In this document: positions 8,099 to 17,641 of the stretch, piece after piece
How the letters are laid out: each line of letters begins with the position of its first letter
Numbering within the stretch: the first letter of the stretch is position 1
Source of the DNA: Xenorhabdus vietnamensis
Lineage (GTDB): Bacteria; Pseudomonadota; Gammaproteobacteria; Enterobacterales; Enterobacteriaceae
Assembly: GCF_002127535.1 (NCBI RefSeq)
Contig: NZ_MUBJ01000024.1
Span: 1-61,287, forward strand
Direction: 5' to 3'
DNA length: 61,287 nt
Made by a program: the position numbers and the translations under genes
Notes under the pieces: generated by a model
The model's input: the letters and a program-made list of their open reading frames with translations, nothing else
Told to the model about the DNA's origin: nothing
Databases searched by the model: none

Positions 8099-8335
8099 CG
8101 CCATCTGGCGCTGTTGCGGATTGAGGTTATTAATCACAGTCTGCAACAGGATATCACCCGTTTTGGCACTGGGGCTGAGGGTGTGTGAAAACGTCAGATT
8201 CATCACAAAAGTGTGCCCACATTCCACATCAGAGCACGAACAATAAATATCAGCGATCTGGTGGTGCATCCGGTTGGTTTTGCGAATGACGGATTTAGCG
8301 CCGCACTCAGGACAGATGATTTTTAATACACGCAT
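8069..8335 (-). CDS. ogr: Ogr/Delta-type late transcription activator
   Basis: Zinc-finger activator of phage late promoters, 88 aa. The motif C-P-x-C-G near the start (ICPECG) and C-x4-C (CSDVEC) followed by HTF form the Cys4 zinc site of Ogr/Delta (P2) and phage Com proteins. Ogr contacts the RNA polymerase alpha subunit at late promoters. I start it at the ATG at 8335 with GGGATAAG upstream; a longer frame overlaps the portal gene. In P2 itself ogr lies near attR, whereas here it is downstream of portal and terminase and would be co-transcribed with them. Confidence 0.8.
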   Translation of the reverse strand: MRVLKIICPECGAKSVIRKTNRMHHQIADIYCSCSDVECGHTFVMNLTFSHTLSPSAKTGDILLQTVINNLNPQQRQMALDLLQTPAA

Positions 8336-8385
8336 GTTTCTTATCCCTAATGTGTCGATTTTCCTCGATTTTACCATTTTCTTGC

Positions 8386-9417
8386 TCATTCTGCACCCGA
8401 ACTGACGTTATCTTTCTTGAAATGAACGAATAATGTTTCGGGAATATCACTGCTATTGATGGCGTTCATAAACATGTTTTGTACGGGGATCACTTCATCT
8501 TTGCGATAAGCATCACGGGCTTTTTCCGGGTCGCCCAGTCCGCCAACATTGGTCGGGATGATGCCCGCCAGTCCCGCCGGGAATCGGTGGGCGGTCAGCA
8601 CATCCTGTGAACTGATGCTTTTCACATTGGCAAACTCATCATTGGCGGAAATATCCCCGACCGGAATAAATTTAATGCCGTCCGGATCGCCATTGGGAAT
8701 GCTCACAAACATGGTTTCAAAATTGCCGATGCCCTTGCTTTGGGCCAGCTTGTTCTCAATTTCTTTTTCGGCTTCATCCGAGATATTCGGGTCATTGATG
8801 TAAATCATGCCGCCTGTATGCCCGCCGTTGTGGTAGTAGCGGCGGCGGAAGATGGTTGCTTCGGAGTTGAGCAGGGCCGCATGAATGCCGCCGATATAAT
8901 CCGGCAGGCCGTAAACCTGCTGCTGGGGATCATACTGCCTGATAAAAATCACTTCTTCCGGGGTGTAAACCAATGGCTCACCCTCCTGCAAGATCACAAA
9001 ATCCCCGTCTTTACGGCGGCGCAGATAAAGAGACGGCAAGACTTCCAGTCTGACGATATCACCCCAGAAGTTACGCACTTTCAAAAGGGCCACATCCCCG
9101 AAAATCAGGAAATTCATCATGGCTGACCGGAATTGCTCATGGGTCAGCCCGCCACCGAGATAATCCGAGGCAATCATATTGTGCCGGGCATAGAGAACGC
9201 CGCCATGCTGCCCGTTCATGTTGGTCAGTTGCGCCAGCGCCAGACGGTCAATCGGCAACGTGTAGTGATCATAATCATTGTCATACCAGATTTTCTGGTA
9301 ATCCGTCATGGAAGTGAGTATCGGTTCGGGTTTACCCAGTGTGATAATGCTCATTTTCCGCTGTGAATGCGGGACGTGTGACGCTTTGGCGTTCTTCCTG
9401 AACTTTCTTTTGCTCAT
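8386..9417 (-). CDS. Q: Portal protein (P2 gpQ family)
   Basis: 343 aa, the normal length for P2 gpQ (344 aa). Forms the dodecameric ring at the capsid vertex through which DNA enters and leaves. The region YALDRLALAQL-like start, NMIASDYLGGGLTHEQF, and the VYGLPDYIGG and YYHNGGHTGGMIYI blocks are highly typical of the family. It overlaps the upstream terminase ATPase gene by 4 bp (ATGA). Transcribed leftward with terminase as in P2. Confidence 0.95.
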   Translation of the reverse strand: MSKRKFRKNAKASHVPHSQRKMSIITLGKPEPILTSMTDYQKIWYDNDYDHYTLPIDRLALAQLTNMNGQHGGVLYARHNMIASDYLGGGLTHEQFRSAMMNFLIFGDVALLKVRNFWGDIVRLEVLPSLYLRRRKDGDFVILQEGEPLVYTPEEVIFIRQYDPQQQVYGLPDYIGGIHAALLNSEATIFRRRYYHNGGHTGGMIYINDPNISDEAEKEIENKLAQSKGIGNFETMFVSIPNGDPDGIKFIPVGDISANDEFANVKSISSQDVLTAHRFPAGLAGIIPTNVGGLGDPEKARDAYRKDEVIPVQNMFMNAINSSDIPETLFVHFKKDNVSSGAE

Positions 9418-11201
9418 TGTGTGGCCTTTGAAAATGAATATTTAGAGGTGCGTTTCTTCTCGTAGTTAAGCGGCTCATTCATCAACGCATGAGCGATGGC
9501 CCAGAACACGTCAGCGTGTCCGGTTTCCTGCGAACGGTCAGCCACAAAGGTCATTGCGCCCCCTTTGGCTGTGGTGGTATGCCGGATAGCTAAGAATGAA
9601 GCCAGGATTTCTTTTTGTTCCCCGTCCCACTCAAGGCGTTCTTCGCTGACCACATCAATCATTTTTATGACCAGTTGGTTTTTGCTTTGCTGGCTGTAGT
9701 GGATGGCCTGCGTTTGCCGTGGGGCGAAGTCCTGTACCATCTCATAAACCCCGTGCCCAATCCCCGTGGTATCGATGCCGATATGGGTAAAGCGGTAACG
9801 TTTGAACAACTCTTCAATCAGCTTGGCCTGATGCTTCCAGTTCATGCCCTGCCAGTAGAACGTGGCTAACACACGGAAGCGTTCACCCGCCATCAGCGGT
9901 GGGGCGACAATCACAAAAGTAGAGGTATCGCCGGAGCGGGCCGGGTCGAAACCGCCCCAGACTTCACGCTCACCAAACGGGCGCGAGGCGTCAGGGTTGT
10001 GATCTTCCCACAGGTTGATGTCGATGCCGCATTTTTCCAGTTGGTGGTACTTGAATACCGATGCGCCGCTGTCCACAAACTGGCACATATAGAGCATGTT
10101 AAAGGTGTCTGCATTGTACTTGTTGCGCAGACGGTCGATATTGGCAAGGTTAAACCCGCCCCTGATGGCATCTTCCAGCGTAATGACATAACGCCACTGA
10201 TCATCAGGACAGTCACGCCCGCCATCGCGGTATTCATCAAAAGTAGGAAAGGCCACATTCTTACGTTTGGCATCACTGCCGCGCCATGTGTCACCCGTCC
10301 AGAATCGATAAGCCGGATGTGTTTTGGCGCTGGGCGTTGAAAAATAAGTGGTGCGCCAATGATCATGGGTGGCCATTGCAGAAGCCACTTCGTTCAGGTG
10401 CGTAAAGTCAGGCACCCAGAAGTATTCGTCACAATATAAATGACCGCTGTAAGATTGCGCAGTATTCTTATTAGTCGATAAGAAAATGAGTTCTGCGCCA
10501 TTGCTCAAGCGAGGACGCTCACCTGTTAAGGTGATCCCGAAAAGCTGTTCAGCAAAGTTAACAATATAAGAGCGGAAAACCTGTGCCTGTGGTTTAGACG
10601 CTGACAAAAACACTTGGGTTTTCCCTGTTAATACCGCATCTTCAAAAGCTTCAAACGCAAAATACCATGTTGCTCCAATCTGGCGAGACTTGAGGATATT
10701 CCGCACATGCTTATGCTTATTGGCGCGCAGGTGTTTCTGATAGCCAAACAGATTGCCATCAACAAAAGTCTGGAAATCTTCTTCTGTCAGCGCTGAGATA
10801 TCATTTTTACGGTAACGTTTCTTTTTCTTCTGCTCACTATCACCGGATTGACCCTCATCACTCTGGCTGCCTGACTGTGCCCGTGCTTTAATGTCAGCCA
10901 GTTTTTCTTTGTGTTTATTTTCCTGCGCCATCAGTTTCACATGGTGGGCAATCAGGCGGTCGAGTTCGTCCAGCTCTATAGCATTTTTATCATTGCGTTC
11001 ACTGAGCAAGGCAATACGGCGGTTGACCGCCTCAATCACACTTTCATGGCTGAGCATATCCGCCCAGTGCCATTTTTCTGCCCAGTAGTACACAATCCGT
11101 CGGTTGGGCAGATTCAGTTCACCGGCAATTTCAGCCGGGGTATAGCGGCGCAGGTACAGCGACTTCACCACGTTAATTAATTCATCAGAATATTTCGCCA
11201 T
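9414..11201 (-). CDS. P: Terminase large (ATPase) subunit (P2 gpP family)
   Basis: Packaging motor ATPase of 595 aa. An N-terminal helix-turn-helix (about 10-35, YTPAEIAGELNLPNRRIVYYW) precedes a coiled linker with acidic and Lys-rich segments (about 70-130), then the terminase ATPase core with LKSRQIGATWYF as Walker A-like loop and LYCDEYFWVPDF as Walker B. The nuclease-like C-terminal part contains GGFDPARSGDTS and GIDTTGIGHGVYE. It cooperates with gpM. First gene of the leftward packaging operon, divergent from the scaffold gene across about 190 bp. Confidence 0.95.
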   Translation of the reverse strand: MAKYSDELINVVKSLYLRRYTPAEIAGELNLPNRRIVYYWAEKWHWADMLSHESVIEAVNRRIALLSERNDKNAIELDELDRLIAHHVKLMAQENKHKEKLADIKARAQSGSQSDEGQSGDSEQKKKKRYRKNDISALTEEDFQTFVDGNLFGYQKHLRANKHKHVRNILKSRQIGATWYFAFEAFEDAVLTGKTQVFLSASKPQAQVFRSYIVNFAEQLFGITLTGERPRLSNGAELIFLSTNKNTAQSYSGHLYCDEYFWVPDFTHLNEVASAMATHDHWRTTYFSTPSAKTHPAYRFWTGDTWRGSDAKRKNVAFPTFDEYRDGGRDCPDDQWRYVITLEDAIRGGFNLANIDRLRNKYNADTFNMLYMCQFVDSGASVFKYHQLEKCGIDINLWEDHNPDASRPFGEREVWGGFDPARSGDTSTFVIVAPPLMAGERFRVLATFYWQGMNWKHQAKLIEELFKRYRFTHIGIDTTGIGHGVYEMVQDFAPRQTQAIHYSQQSKNQLVIKMIDVVSEERLEWDGEQKEILASFLAIRHTTTAKGGAMTFVADRSQETGHADVFWAIAHALMNEPLNYEKKRTSKYSFSKATQ

Positions 11202-11387
11202 GCTTCCTTTTCCTGACTATCCTTTATTTCTCAGCCCTCATTATGCCGGGCTAATTTCCGCCTTACGCCCCGCCAACTTCGGTTCAATTCGGTTATGCGC
11301 CATATCCGAATTCATTCGCAGTGCGCCTGTCGCAGCATTTTTTTGGATCCGCAATACTGTGGGGGAAGCAAAGATAAGGAATGCGAT

Positions 11388-12218
11388 ATGTCTCAGTTAA
11401 TGACGAACTGGATATGTATTGCCATGGAGGGCGACACGGTTGATGGCCGGGTGATGGAACCGCAGTGGATTCTGGATGCTGCCGAACTCTACGACCCTCA
11501 ACTGTATACCGCCCGAATCTGGCCGGAACACGACCGCTGGTTTGGGGCGATGGGGGAAGTGCTCGCGGTCAAGGCCGAACGCGGGGAAGACGGGGCTTTG
11601 CGTCTCTATGCACAACTGCGACCCAATCACCGCTTGTTGGATGCCAACCGGGACGGGCAACTGTTATTCACCTCCGTGGAGTTTACGCCGAACGGTAATT
11701 TTCGCGGCACAGGCAAAACCTATCTGGAAGGACTGGCAGTCACGGATTCGCCAGCGAGTGTAGGTACAACACGCCTACAGTTCAGTAAAAACAAAAATCC
11801 TCATCGGTCAGGCGCGTATAAGCCACTGGTGATTGACGAAGTTAAAGATATTAAGGAAAGCAAGATGGCAAAGGCCAAAAAAGGATGGAGAAGCTTTTTT
11901 AACGTGGAAGAGCCGGAAGAAACCCCTGCCGAAACCACAGGTGACGATGCGTTGCAGGCTATCGCTGAGGCGTTGGCTGAGATGGATAAGCGAATGACCG
12001 CCGTCGAAAGCAAGCTGGAATCCACGGAGCAAACCGTGGAAGAAGTGCAGGAAGATGTCGAAACCGTGAAAGAAGTGGTGGATACCGAAGATTTTGCCTG
12101 CCTGCGCGATAACTTGCAGAAGATTGTGAAAAACTTCGGCAAGCTGGACACGCTGGCAACCCGTGTGCCGTCACGCAATCCGAAAGGCAATAAAAACGCC
12201 CGTTTTAAATTCCTATAA
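11388..12218 (+). CDS. O: Capsid scaffold/protease (P2 gpO family)
   Basis: 276 aa. Acts as internal scaffold and serine protease that matures the capsid. The N-terminal protease half carries IAMEGDTVDGR, WPEHDRWFGAMGEV and a TDSPASVGTT block with the likely catalytic Ser; the C-terminal half from about 170 is a long coiled-coil, Glu-rich scaffold (MDKRMTAVESKLESTEQTVEE). The ATG at 11388 has AAGGA upstream. First gene of the rightward late operon. Confidence 0.92.
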   Translation: MSQLMTNWICIAMEGDTVDGRVMEPQWILDAAELYDPQLYTARIWPEHDRWFGAMGEVLAVKAERGEDGALRLYAQLRPNHRLLDANRDGQLLFTSVEFTPNGNFRGTGKTYLEGLAVTDSPASVGTTRLQFSKNKNPHRSGAYKPLVIDEVKDIKESKMAKAKKGWRSFFNVEEPEETPAETTGDDALQAIAEALAEMDKRMTAVESKLESTEQTVEEVQEDVETVKEVVDTEDFACLRDNLQKIVKNFGKLDTLATRVPSRNPKGNKNARFKFL

Positions 12219-12235
12219 CCGCGAAGGGAAGAACT

Positions 12236-13297
12236 ATGCAATTAAATCAACGGGCACGGGAGTTTTTACAAAACTACTCTGTGGGATTGGCTGAATCCTA
12301 TGGCGTTGAGAAAACCTCACGTTACTTCGCACTGACTGACCCAAAAGAAACCGCCCTGCGCAGTGCGCTGCTGGAGTCGGTCGAGTTACTCAGCATGATC
12401 ACCTGTGCCGATGTGGATCAGCTTTCCGGGCAGGTGGTGTCAGTCGGTAATCCGGGACTGTTTACCGGGCGTAAGAAAGATGGCCGCTTTATCCGTGCCA
12501 CGGGCATTGATGGCAATGAATACAAACTGACAGAAACGGATTCCGGCGCGGCGTTGAAATGGGACTTGCTGTCCATCTGGGCAAACTCCGGCAGTGAACA
12601 GGAATTTTTCCAGCGTATGCAGGCCTTTACCAATGAATCATTTGCGCTGGATATGCTGCGTATCGGGTTTAACGGTCAGCGTGTTGCTGAGACAACCGAT
12701 CCAGAAACGAACCCGAACGGGGAAGATGTCAACAAAGGCTGGCACCAGATTGCCAAAGAGTGGCACGGTGGCAAGCAGGTCATTACCACGCCCGTGAAAC
12801 TGGATGAGCACGGTGATTTTCACTCACTGGATGCGATGGCCTCCGACCTGATTAACACCTGTATTCCGCAGCAATTCCGTCATGATCCGCGTTTGGTCGT
12901 CTTGGTGGGTGCGGATTTGGTCGCCGCTGAACAATATAGGCTTTATCAGGCCGCTGACAGGCCAACAGAAAAAATCGCCGCTCAGATGCTGGGCAGCTCG
13001 ATTGCTGGGCGTCCGGCCATGGTACCGCCCTTTATGCCGGGTAAACGGATGGTGGTGACGATGTTGCCGAACCTGCAAATTCTGACCCAGCGCAACACCC
13101 GTCAGCGTAAGGCGGAGTTTGTGGATGACCGTAAGCAGTTCGAAAACAAATACCTGCGCAACGAAGGTTACGCGATTGAAACGCCAGAATTGTACGCGGC
13201 CTATGATGAGAACGCCGTGACCATTGGTCAGGTAGCTGAACCGACTGAAAAACTGGGTCAGGGCGCTGAACCGGATAAAAAACCGGATCACGAATAA
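12236..13297 (+). CDS. N: Major capsid protein (P2 gpN family)
   Basis: 353 aa, matching P2 gpN (357 aa), an HK97-fold shell protein. Conserved features are the start region RAREFLQNYSVGLAESYGVE, the RKKDGRFIR and GKQVITTPV blocks, and the RHDPRLVVLVGADLVA segment. Mature protein is probably shortened by gpO cleavage near residue 30. The final 15 residues contain two imperfect repeats (QVAEPTEKLGQ, GAEPDKKPD). It starts 18 bp after the scaffold gene and its stop overlaps the start of gpM. Confidence 0.95.
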   Translation: MQLNQRAREFLQNYSVGLAESYGVEKTSRYFALTDPKETALRSALLESVELLSMITCADVDQLSGQVVSVGNPGLFTGRKKDGRFIRATGIDGNEYKLTETDSGAALKWDLLSIWANSGSEQEFFQRMQAFTNESFALDMLRIGFNGQRVAETTDPETNPNGEDVNKGWHQIAKEWHGGKQVITTPVKLDEHGDFHSLDAMASDLINTCIPQQFRHDPRLVVLVGADLVAAEQYRLYQAADRPTEKIAAQMLGSSIAGRPAMVPPFMPGKRMVVTMLPNLQILTQRNTRQRKAEFVDDRKQFENKYLRNEGYAIETPELYAAYDENAVTIGQVAEPTEKLGQGAEPDKKPDHE

Positions 13298-14019
13298 TGT
13301 TATCACCCGCTCAACGACACCGGGCAGCGGTGGAACTGCGTCAGAAACTGGAACGGCAACAAGCGGTTGCCATTGCCGATGGCGCCAGTATGCACCTGCA
13401 AGCCCGTGCCATTGAGCAGGACGTCAAGCGGTTGCGCCAGTTAACACTGACGGCAGAAAAGGTTGAGTTGAAACGCCACGAATTGCTACCCAACTACCTG
13501 CCGACGGCACAACGCTATCTGGATGAAGGCGAGGTGTACAGTAACCCGATTTTCGCCTGCTGCGTGATCTGGTTATTTGATATCGGGGAATTCAGTCAGG
13601 GACTGGACTGGGCGGATATCGCCATTGAGCAGGGACAGCTCACCCCCGACCATTTCCGCAGCGGTTTTCCGGCGTTCGTGGCCGACACCGTGTTGCTCTG
13701 GGCACAGGCGGAAGCCGAAGCAGGCAACCCGGTGGAACCCTATTTTTCAAGGACATTCCTGAATGTGACGGAAAAATGGAAGATACACGAAAAAATAAAG
13801 GCGAAATACTACAAATTTGCTGCCCTGAGTCTGCTGAAAGGGGATAGCAACGAGATTAAGGCAAGTTCGGTTGACAGTCTGGATGTGCTGGCGCAGGCCG
13901 ATAGCTGGCTGGCAAAAGCGCATAAATGCAACCCGGCATCAGGCGTGAAAACCTATCGGCAACGCATTGCCGCCCGCTTGCGGGCACTGACAAACGAAAC
14001 GCTTAACCTTAATCAATAA
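13297..14019 (+). CDS. M: Terminase endonuclease subunit (P2 gpM family)
   Basis: 240 aa (P2 gpM 247 aa). Small terminase that cleaves cos and works with gpP. Recognisable blocks are MLSPAQRHRA at the start, NPIFACCVIWLFDIGEFSQGLDWADIAIEQG, and the basic KWKIHEKIKAKYYKFAA. The start codon overlaps the capsid gene stop by one base, showing tight coupling. Confidence 0.93.
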   Translation: MLSPAQRHRAAVELRQKLERQQAVAIADGASMHLQARAIEQDVKRLRQLTLTAEKVELKRHELLPNYLPTAQRYLDEGEVYSNPIFACCVIWLFDIGEFSQGLDWADIAIEQGQLTPDHFRSGFPAFVADTVLLWAQAEAEAGNPVEPYFSRTFLNVTEKWKIHEKIKAKYYKFAALSLLKGDSNEIKASSVDSLDVLAQADSWLAKAHKCNPASGVKTYRQRIAARLRALTNETLNLNQ

Positions 14020-14118
14020 CGACTACCGCAAGCCGGAGCGGGCGCGGTGGAGGCAAAGCCATCAGGCATTTGGCCGTGGAAACCGGACAGCCCGCTTTTT
14101 CTTCAGGGAGGAGAACAG

Positions 14119-14571
14119 ATGTTTAACGGCAATACCGTGGATTACCGGGACGCACCGCTGACCAATGACGGCTTTTGGCCGGATTTGAACCTGCGGGAAT
14201 TTCAGGTCAACCGCAAGCTGCCTGCCGACTTAGATAACGACATGCTCGCCAATGCGCTGCTGGCGACCGTGGCAGAAATCAACCTTGATTTAGCCAACCT
14301 GAAATCCCGTTTGCAGGCTGAAGGTTATCAAAAGGCAGCGGATGTGCCGGGTATTGCCATTAATGGCAATAACGCGCTGGTCAGCCAGTATAAAAAGGCG
14401 GTTTATGCCCGGGCAAAGGCCGATTTACTGGGGGAATACACCTCATTAGTCAGCCGTGCCCCCAATCCGGGGCAGGAAAGCCCCGAAGTGCGCAACCGCC
14501 TGCTGGCTGAGGCCGCTGTGGTACTGCGTAATATGAAAGGACAGGGACGCACAACGGTACGTTTGATATGA
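14119..14571 (+). CDS. L: Head completion/stabilisation protein (P2 gpL family)
   Basis: 150 aa, closes the filled head. The start region FNGNTVDYRDAPLTNDGFWPDLNLREFQ and the repeated ALLATVAEINLDL helix are typical of gpL. The ATG at 14119 has GGGAGGAG 6 nt upstream; a longer in-frame extension to 14047 lacks family similarity. The stop overlaps the next gene by 4 bp. Confidence 0.9.
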   Translation: MFNGNTVDYRDAPLTNDGFWPDLNLREFQVNRKLPADLDNDMLANALLATVAEINLDLANLKSRLQAEGYQKAADVPGIAINGNNALVSQYKKAVYARAKADLLGEYTSLVSRAPNPGQESPEVRNRLLAEAAVVLRNMKGQGRTTVRLI

Positions 14572-15068
14572 GCAAATTACAGCAATTAACCGCATTTTTG
14601 CGGGAAAATCTGCCAAAACGGATTTGTGAAACCGAATTTACCAGTGAAATGGATGAAATCCGCTTTATTCCGGCACAACGGGATTTGGGGCTATGGCAAT
14701 ACCAGATGTTTATCCAGCAATATGAAGCGGTGATTGCGTGGGGGCGCTTCCCCTATCGGGACTGTGATCCGCGCAATATCCCGCTGCTGATTGATAGCTG
14801 GCTGACGGCGCAGGGCGACAGTTTGGGGGATGCCAATGTGGAGCAGGAACAGCCCACCTTAACGGTGGAAGTGGATGGCGATACGGCGGTGGTGTTGGTG
14901 TCGTTATCATTGGCAGAGCCTGTCGTGATACGCGAAGACCCCAAGGGCATGATCCCGTTTGATGGCAAGCGCTGGTCACTGGCGGAGTCCGAAATCTGGT
15001 TCGCTGAACAAGGCGCGGTGCACAGCGTGGATGAGACAGGCGCACACATCGGGAAACGGCCAGCATGA
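14568..15068 (+). CDS. R: Tail completion protein (P2 gpR family)
   Basis: 166 aa. Stabilises the tail end that joins the head. The opening KLQQLTAFLRENLP and the WGRFPYRDCDPRNIPLLIDSWL block match P2 gpR. Overlaps both neighbours by 4 bp, as in the P2 L-R-S cluster. Confidence 0.88.
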   Translation: MSKLQQLTAFLRENLPKRICETEFTSEMDEIRFIPAQRDLGLWQYQMFIQQYEAVIAWGRFPYRDCDPRNIPLLIDSWLTAQGDSLGDANVEQEQPTLTVEVDGDTAVVLVSLSLAEPVVIREDPKGMIPFDGKRWSLAESEIWFAEQGAVHSVDETGAHIGKRPA

Positions 15069-15739
15069 TGCACGGGCAGTTAAACCCGGATCAGCTTAAG
15101 GCATTGCAGGACGCACTGGGCAGCCTTGAGCTACCGGAGAAAAAGCGGCAGCGGCTGTTATGGCGCATCGCAAAATACGGGCTGATTGATGCGGCAAAGC
15201 GCCATGTGCGCAATCAGCGTTCGCCCGACGGGGAAAGCTGGGCTGCCAGAAAAAGCCCGTGGCGCAAGAAGATGCTCAGGAACATGCCGAAGCTGTTGCA
15301 TATCCGGGAAATGCCAGAAATTCAAGCGGTACGGGTTTATCTGCAAGGTGGACATTACCGCAATGGCCCTCAGCAAGTGCCAGCCGGGGTTGTCGGGTAT
15401 GCGCAGCAGCACGGGATGCGTTTTCAGGTCAGTCGGCGACAGGTACAAAAGACCGTTGACCGTGAACGGATGGCGACCATCAAGCAGGCCAAAAAGCTGC
15501 GTGATTTGGGTTATCAGGTCAGGAAGGGCAAGCGCTGGCGTAAGCCCCCGATCAAGGAAATCACCGCCAGTATGGCGTTTATTCAGGCCGGGACGTTGAT
15601 CCGCGAACTGAGCGGTGAAACAGCCAAAAGCGCATGGACAGTGGATGTGCCTGCCCGTGCATTCTTAGGCATGAATGATGACGAGTTCAGCAAAGCGCTG
15701 GCTCGCCAGCTACAAGGGATTGGATATGGCGCAGGGTAA
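15065..15739 (+). CDS. S: Tail completion protein (P2 gpS / phage virion morphogenesis family)
   Basis: 224 aa, rich in Lys and Arg. Contains the RQRLLWRIAKYGLIDAAKRHVRNQRSPDGE.W block of the virion morphogenesis family and a C-terminal PARAFLGMNDDE segment. Two adjacent ATG codons (15065, 15068) are both possible starts. It is longer than P2 gpS (150 aa) and closer to the HP1-type version. Confidence 0.85.
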   Translation: MMHGQLNPDQLKALQDALGSLELPEKKRQRLLWRIAKYGLIDAAKRHVRNQRSPDGESWAARKSPWRKKMLRNMPKLLHIREMPEIQAVRVYLQGGHYRNGPQQVPAGVVGYAQQHGMRFQVSRRQVQKTVDRERMATIKQAKKLRDLGYQVRKGKRWRKPPIKEITASMAFIQAGTLIRELSGETAKSAWTVDVPARAFLGMNDDEFSKALARQLQGIGYGAG

Positions 15740-15762
15740 GCGCCTCAATAAAGGATGACATT

Positions 15763-16884
15763 ATGTGGCCACATGTTCAGGTTAATCAGGTTAACCAACT
15801 GCAAGGCGAAACCAAGGAGATTGAACGGGTATTGCTGTTCGTGGGAGCAGGCAAAACCAACGTCGGCAAGACCATTGCCGTCAATACCCAGACCGATTTT
15901 GATGCGGTATTGGGGACGACTGATACGGCCCTCAAGCGTCAGGTATTGGCAGCGATGGCAAACGCAGGACAAAACTGGTCTGGCTATGTCCATATCCTGC
16001 CGGAACTGGCCGATGAACGGGCGTTTGTGGAGGCCATTATTTCTGCACAGACCATTGCCAGTGTTGAAGGCTATGTCCTGACCCACGGCGCGACCAAAGA
16101 CGTGATTAAGGCCGCACAAACCCTGCGCGCCAATACCATCGCCAAATTTGGTCGCTGGCAGTGGGCGATACTGGCGGTGGATGGCCCCCAGTCTAAAGAG
16201 CCGTGGGCGGATTACGTCACCCGTCTGGCGGAGCTGCAAAAGGGCGAAGCCGTACCCTCCGTGCAGTTGGTGCCGTGTCTGTGGGGCAATGAGGCAGGTG
16301 TACTGGCCGGGCGCTTGTGCAATCGTGCCGTCACGGTGGCCGACAGCCCGGCACGGGTACAGACCGGGGCGTTGATGGATTTGGGGGCCAGTGACTTCCC
16401 GAAGGATGGCACAGGCCAGCCGATTGATCTGGCGACCTTGCAGGCACTGGAAAAACTGCGTTTCAGCGTGCCGATGTGGTATCCCGATTATGACGGCCTG
16501 TACTGGTCAGATGGCCGGACGCTGGATGTGGAAGGCGGCGATTACCAGAGCATCGAAAACTTGCGGGTGGTCGATAAAGTGGCGCGCCGCGTGCGTTTGC
16601 AGGCGATTGCCAAAATTGCCGACCGCAGTCTGAACAGTACACCGGGCAGCACGGCCACCCATCAGGCTTACTTCGCCCGCACCTTACGTGAAATGTCACG
16701 CAGTACCGAGATTAACGGGGTGACGTTTCCGGGGGAAGTGAAGTCGCCGAAAGATGGTGATGTCGTGATTACATGGCGCAATAAAAACACGGTGGAAATT
16801 TATATCACTATCCGCACCTATGAATGTCCGAAAGGCATTTCAGTGAGCCTGTTGCTGGATAGCCGTCTGGAGAAAAGCGCATGA
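15763..16884 (+). CDS. Tail sheath protein (HP1/DUF2586 type)
   Basis: 373 aa contractile sheath subunit. The sequence resembles the DUF2586 sheath of HP1/K139 phages rather than P2 gpFI: WPHVQVNQVNQLQGETKEIERVLLFVG at the start, a P-loop-like GAGKTNVGKT that is probably structural, MWYPDYDGLYWSDGRTLDVEGGDYQSIENLRVVDKVARRVR and a final beta domain. It begins 23 bp after gpS with AAAGGA as ribosome site and overlaps the tube gene by 4 bp. Confidence 0.88.
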   Translation: MWPHVQVNQVNQLQGETKEIERVLLFVGAGKTNVGKTIAVNTQTDFDAVLGTTDTALKRQVLAAMANAGQNWSGYVHILPELADERAFVEAIISAQTIASVEGYVLTHGATKDVIKAAQTLRANTIAKFGRWQWAILAVDGPQSKEPWADYVTRLAELQKGEAVPSVQLVPCLWGNEAGVLAGRLCNRAVTVADSPARVQTGALMDLGASDFPKDGTGQPIDLATLQALEKLRFSVPMWYPDYDGLYWSDGRTLDVEGGDYQSIENLRVVDKVARRVRLQAIAKIADRSLNSTPGSTATHQAYFARTLREMSRSTEINGVTFPGEVKSPKDGDVVITWRNKNTVEIYITIRTYECPKGISVSLLLDSRLEKSA

Positions 16885-17336
16885 GCCAACGTATTTCAGG
16901 CCAGTCGGTCGATTTTAATATGGACGGGGATCTGGTTCATGCCGAAAAGGTCAATCTATCCATTACCGATAACACCGCCGCTGCCCAGACGCAGGGCGTA
17001 CCGGATGGCTATATCGCCGGGGATGTGGCGGCTGAAGGTGAGATTGAACTCAGCACCAAATATCTGGAAATCGTCACCGCCAAAGCGCGTTCGGCGGGGT
17101 CATGGCGGGGCATTCAGCCCGTTGACCTGATGTGGTACGCCAAGGCAGGCAACGAGGAAATCAAGGTTGAAGCCTACGGCTGCAAGCTGATTGTCAGCGA
17201 CATTCTGGACGTTGATCCGAAAGGCGGCAGCGTCATGACCCACAAAGTGAAATTCGTGGTGACCAGCCCCGATTTTGTGCGCATTAATGGCATTCCCTAT
17301 CTGGAAGCAGAACTGACACAAAGCCTGATTGGGTAA
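16881..17336 (+). CDS. Tail tube protein (DUF2597 type)
   Basis: 151 aa, beta-rich. Inner tube subunit paired with the preceding sheath. Typical opening QRISGQSVDFNMDGDLVHAEKVNLSITDNTA and the GDVAAEGEIELSTKYLEI block belong to the DUF2597 family of HP1-like phages. Its position directly after the sheath supports the call. Confidence 0.85.
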   Translation: MSQRISGQSVDFNMDGDLVHAEKVNLSITDNTAAAQTQGVPDGYIAGDVAAEGEIELSTKYLEIVTAKARSAGSWRGIQPVDLMWYAKAGNEEIKVEAYGCKLIVSDILDVDPKGGSVMTHKVKFVVTSPDFVRINGIPYLEAELTQSLIG

Positions 17337-17347
17337 GGATGGGGTTC

Positions 17348-17641
17348 ATGGAAGAACATGAGAAAACCTTTGTCACGCTGGTGCTATTGGGGGCACTGAT
17401 TGCGTTAGGCAAGATGCTGACCGGCAACGAACCGATCACCTTACGGCTGTTTATCGGCCGGGTTATCCTCGGTTCAGCGGTGTCAGTGATGGCAGGGGCG
17501 TTGCTGATTTGGTGGCCGGGCATCAGCCCGATAGCGGTCACGGGGATTGGCAGTGCACTGGGAATTGCCGGATATCAGCTCATTGAGGTCTGGTTACGCA
17601 AGCGCGGGAGCGCATTACTGACAGGGAAGTTAAAGCAATGA
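17348..17641 (+). CDS. Holin
   Basis: 97 aa with hydrophobic segments near residues 9-22 and 36-75 and a basic C-terminus (LRKRGSALLTGKLKQ). Forms the timed membrane hole. I chose the ATG at 17348 because AAGG lies 9 nt upstream; the ATG at 17339 abuts this site. It is the first gene of the lysis cassette, overlapping the endolysin gene by 4 bp, an unusual place between tail tube and tail chaperone but normal for HP1/K139-like phages. Confidence 0.82.
   Translation: MEEHEKTFVTLVLLGALIALGKMLTGNEPITLRLFIGRVILGSAVSVMAGALLIWWPGISPIAVTGIGSALGIAGYQLIEVWLRKRGSALLTGKLKQ

Noticed and set aside
8549..9366. Rightward frames across the portal gene
   Set aside because: Shadow frames opposite a confident gpQ gene.
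11202..11387. Ogr site TGT-N12-ACA between terminase and scaffold genes
   Set aside because: No match to this P2 consensus could be found; the late promoters here may use another site.
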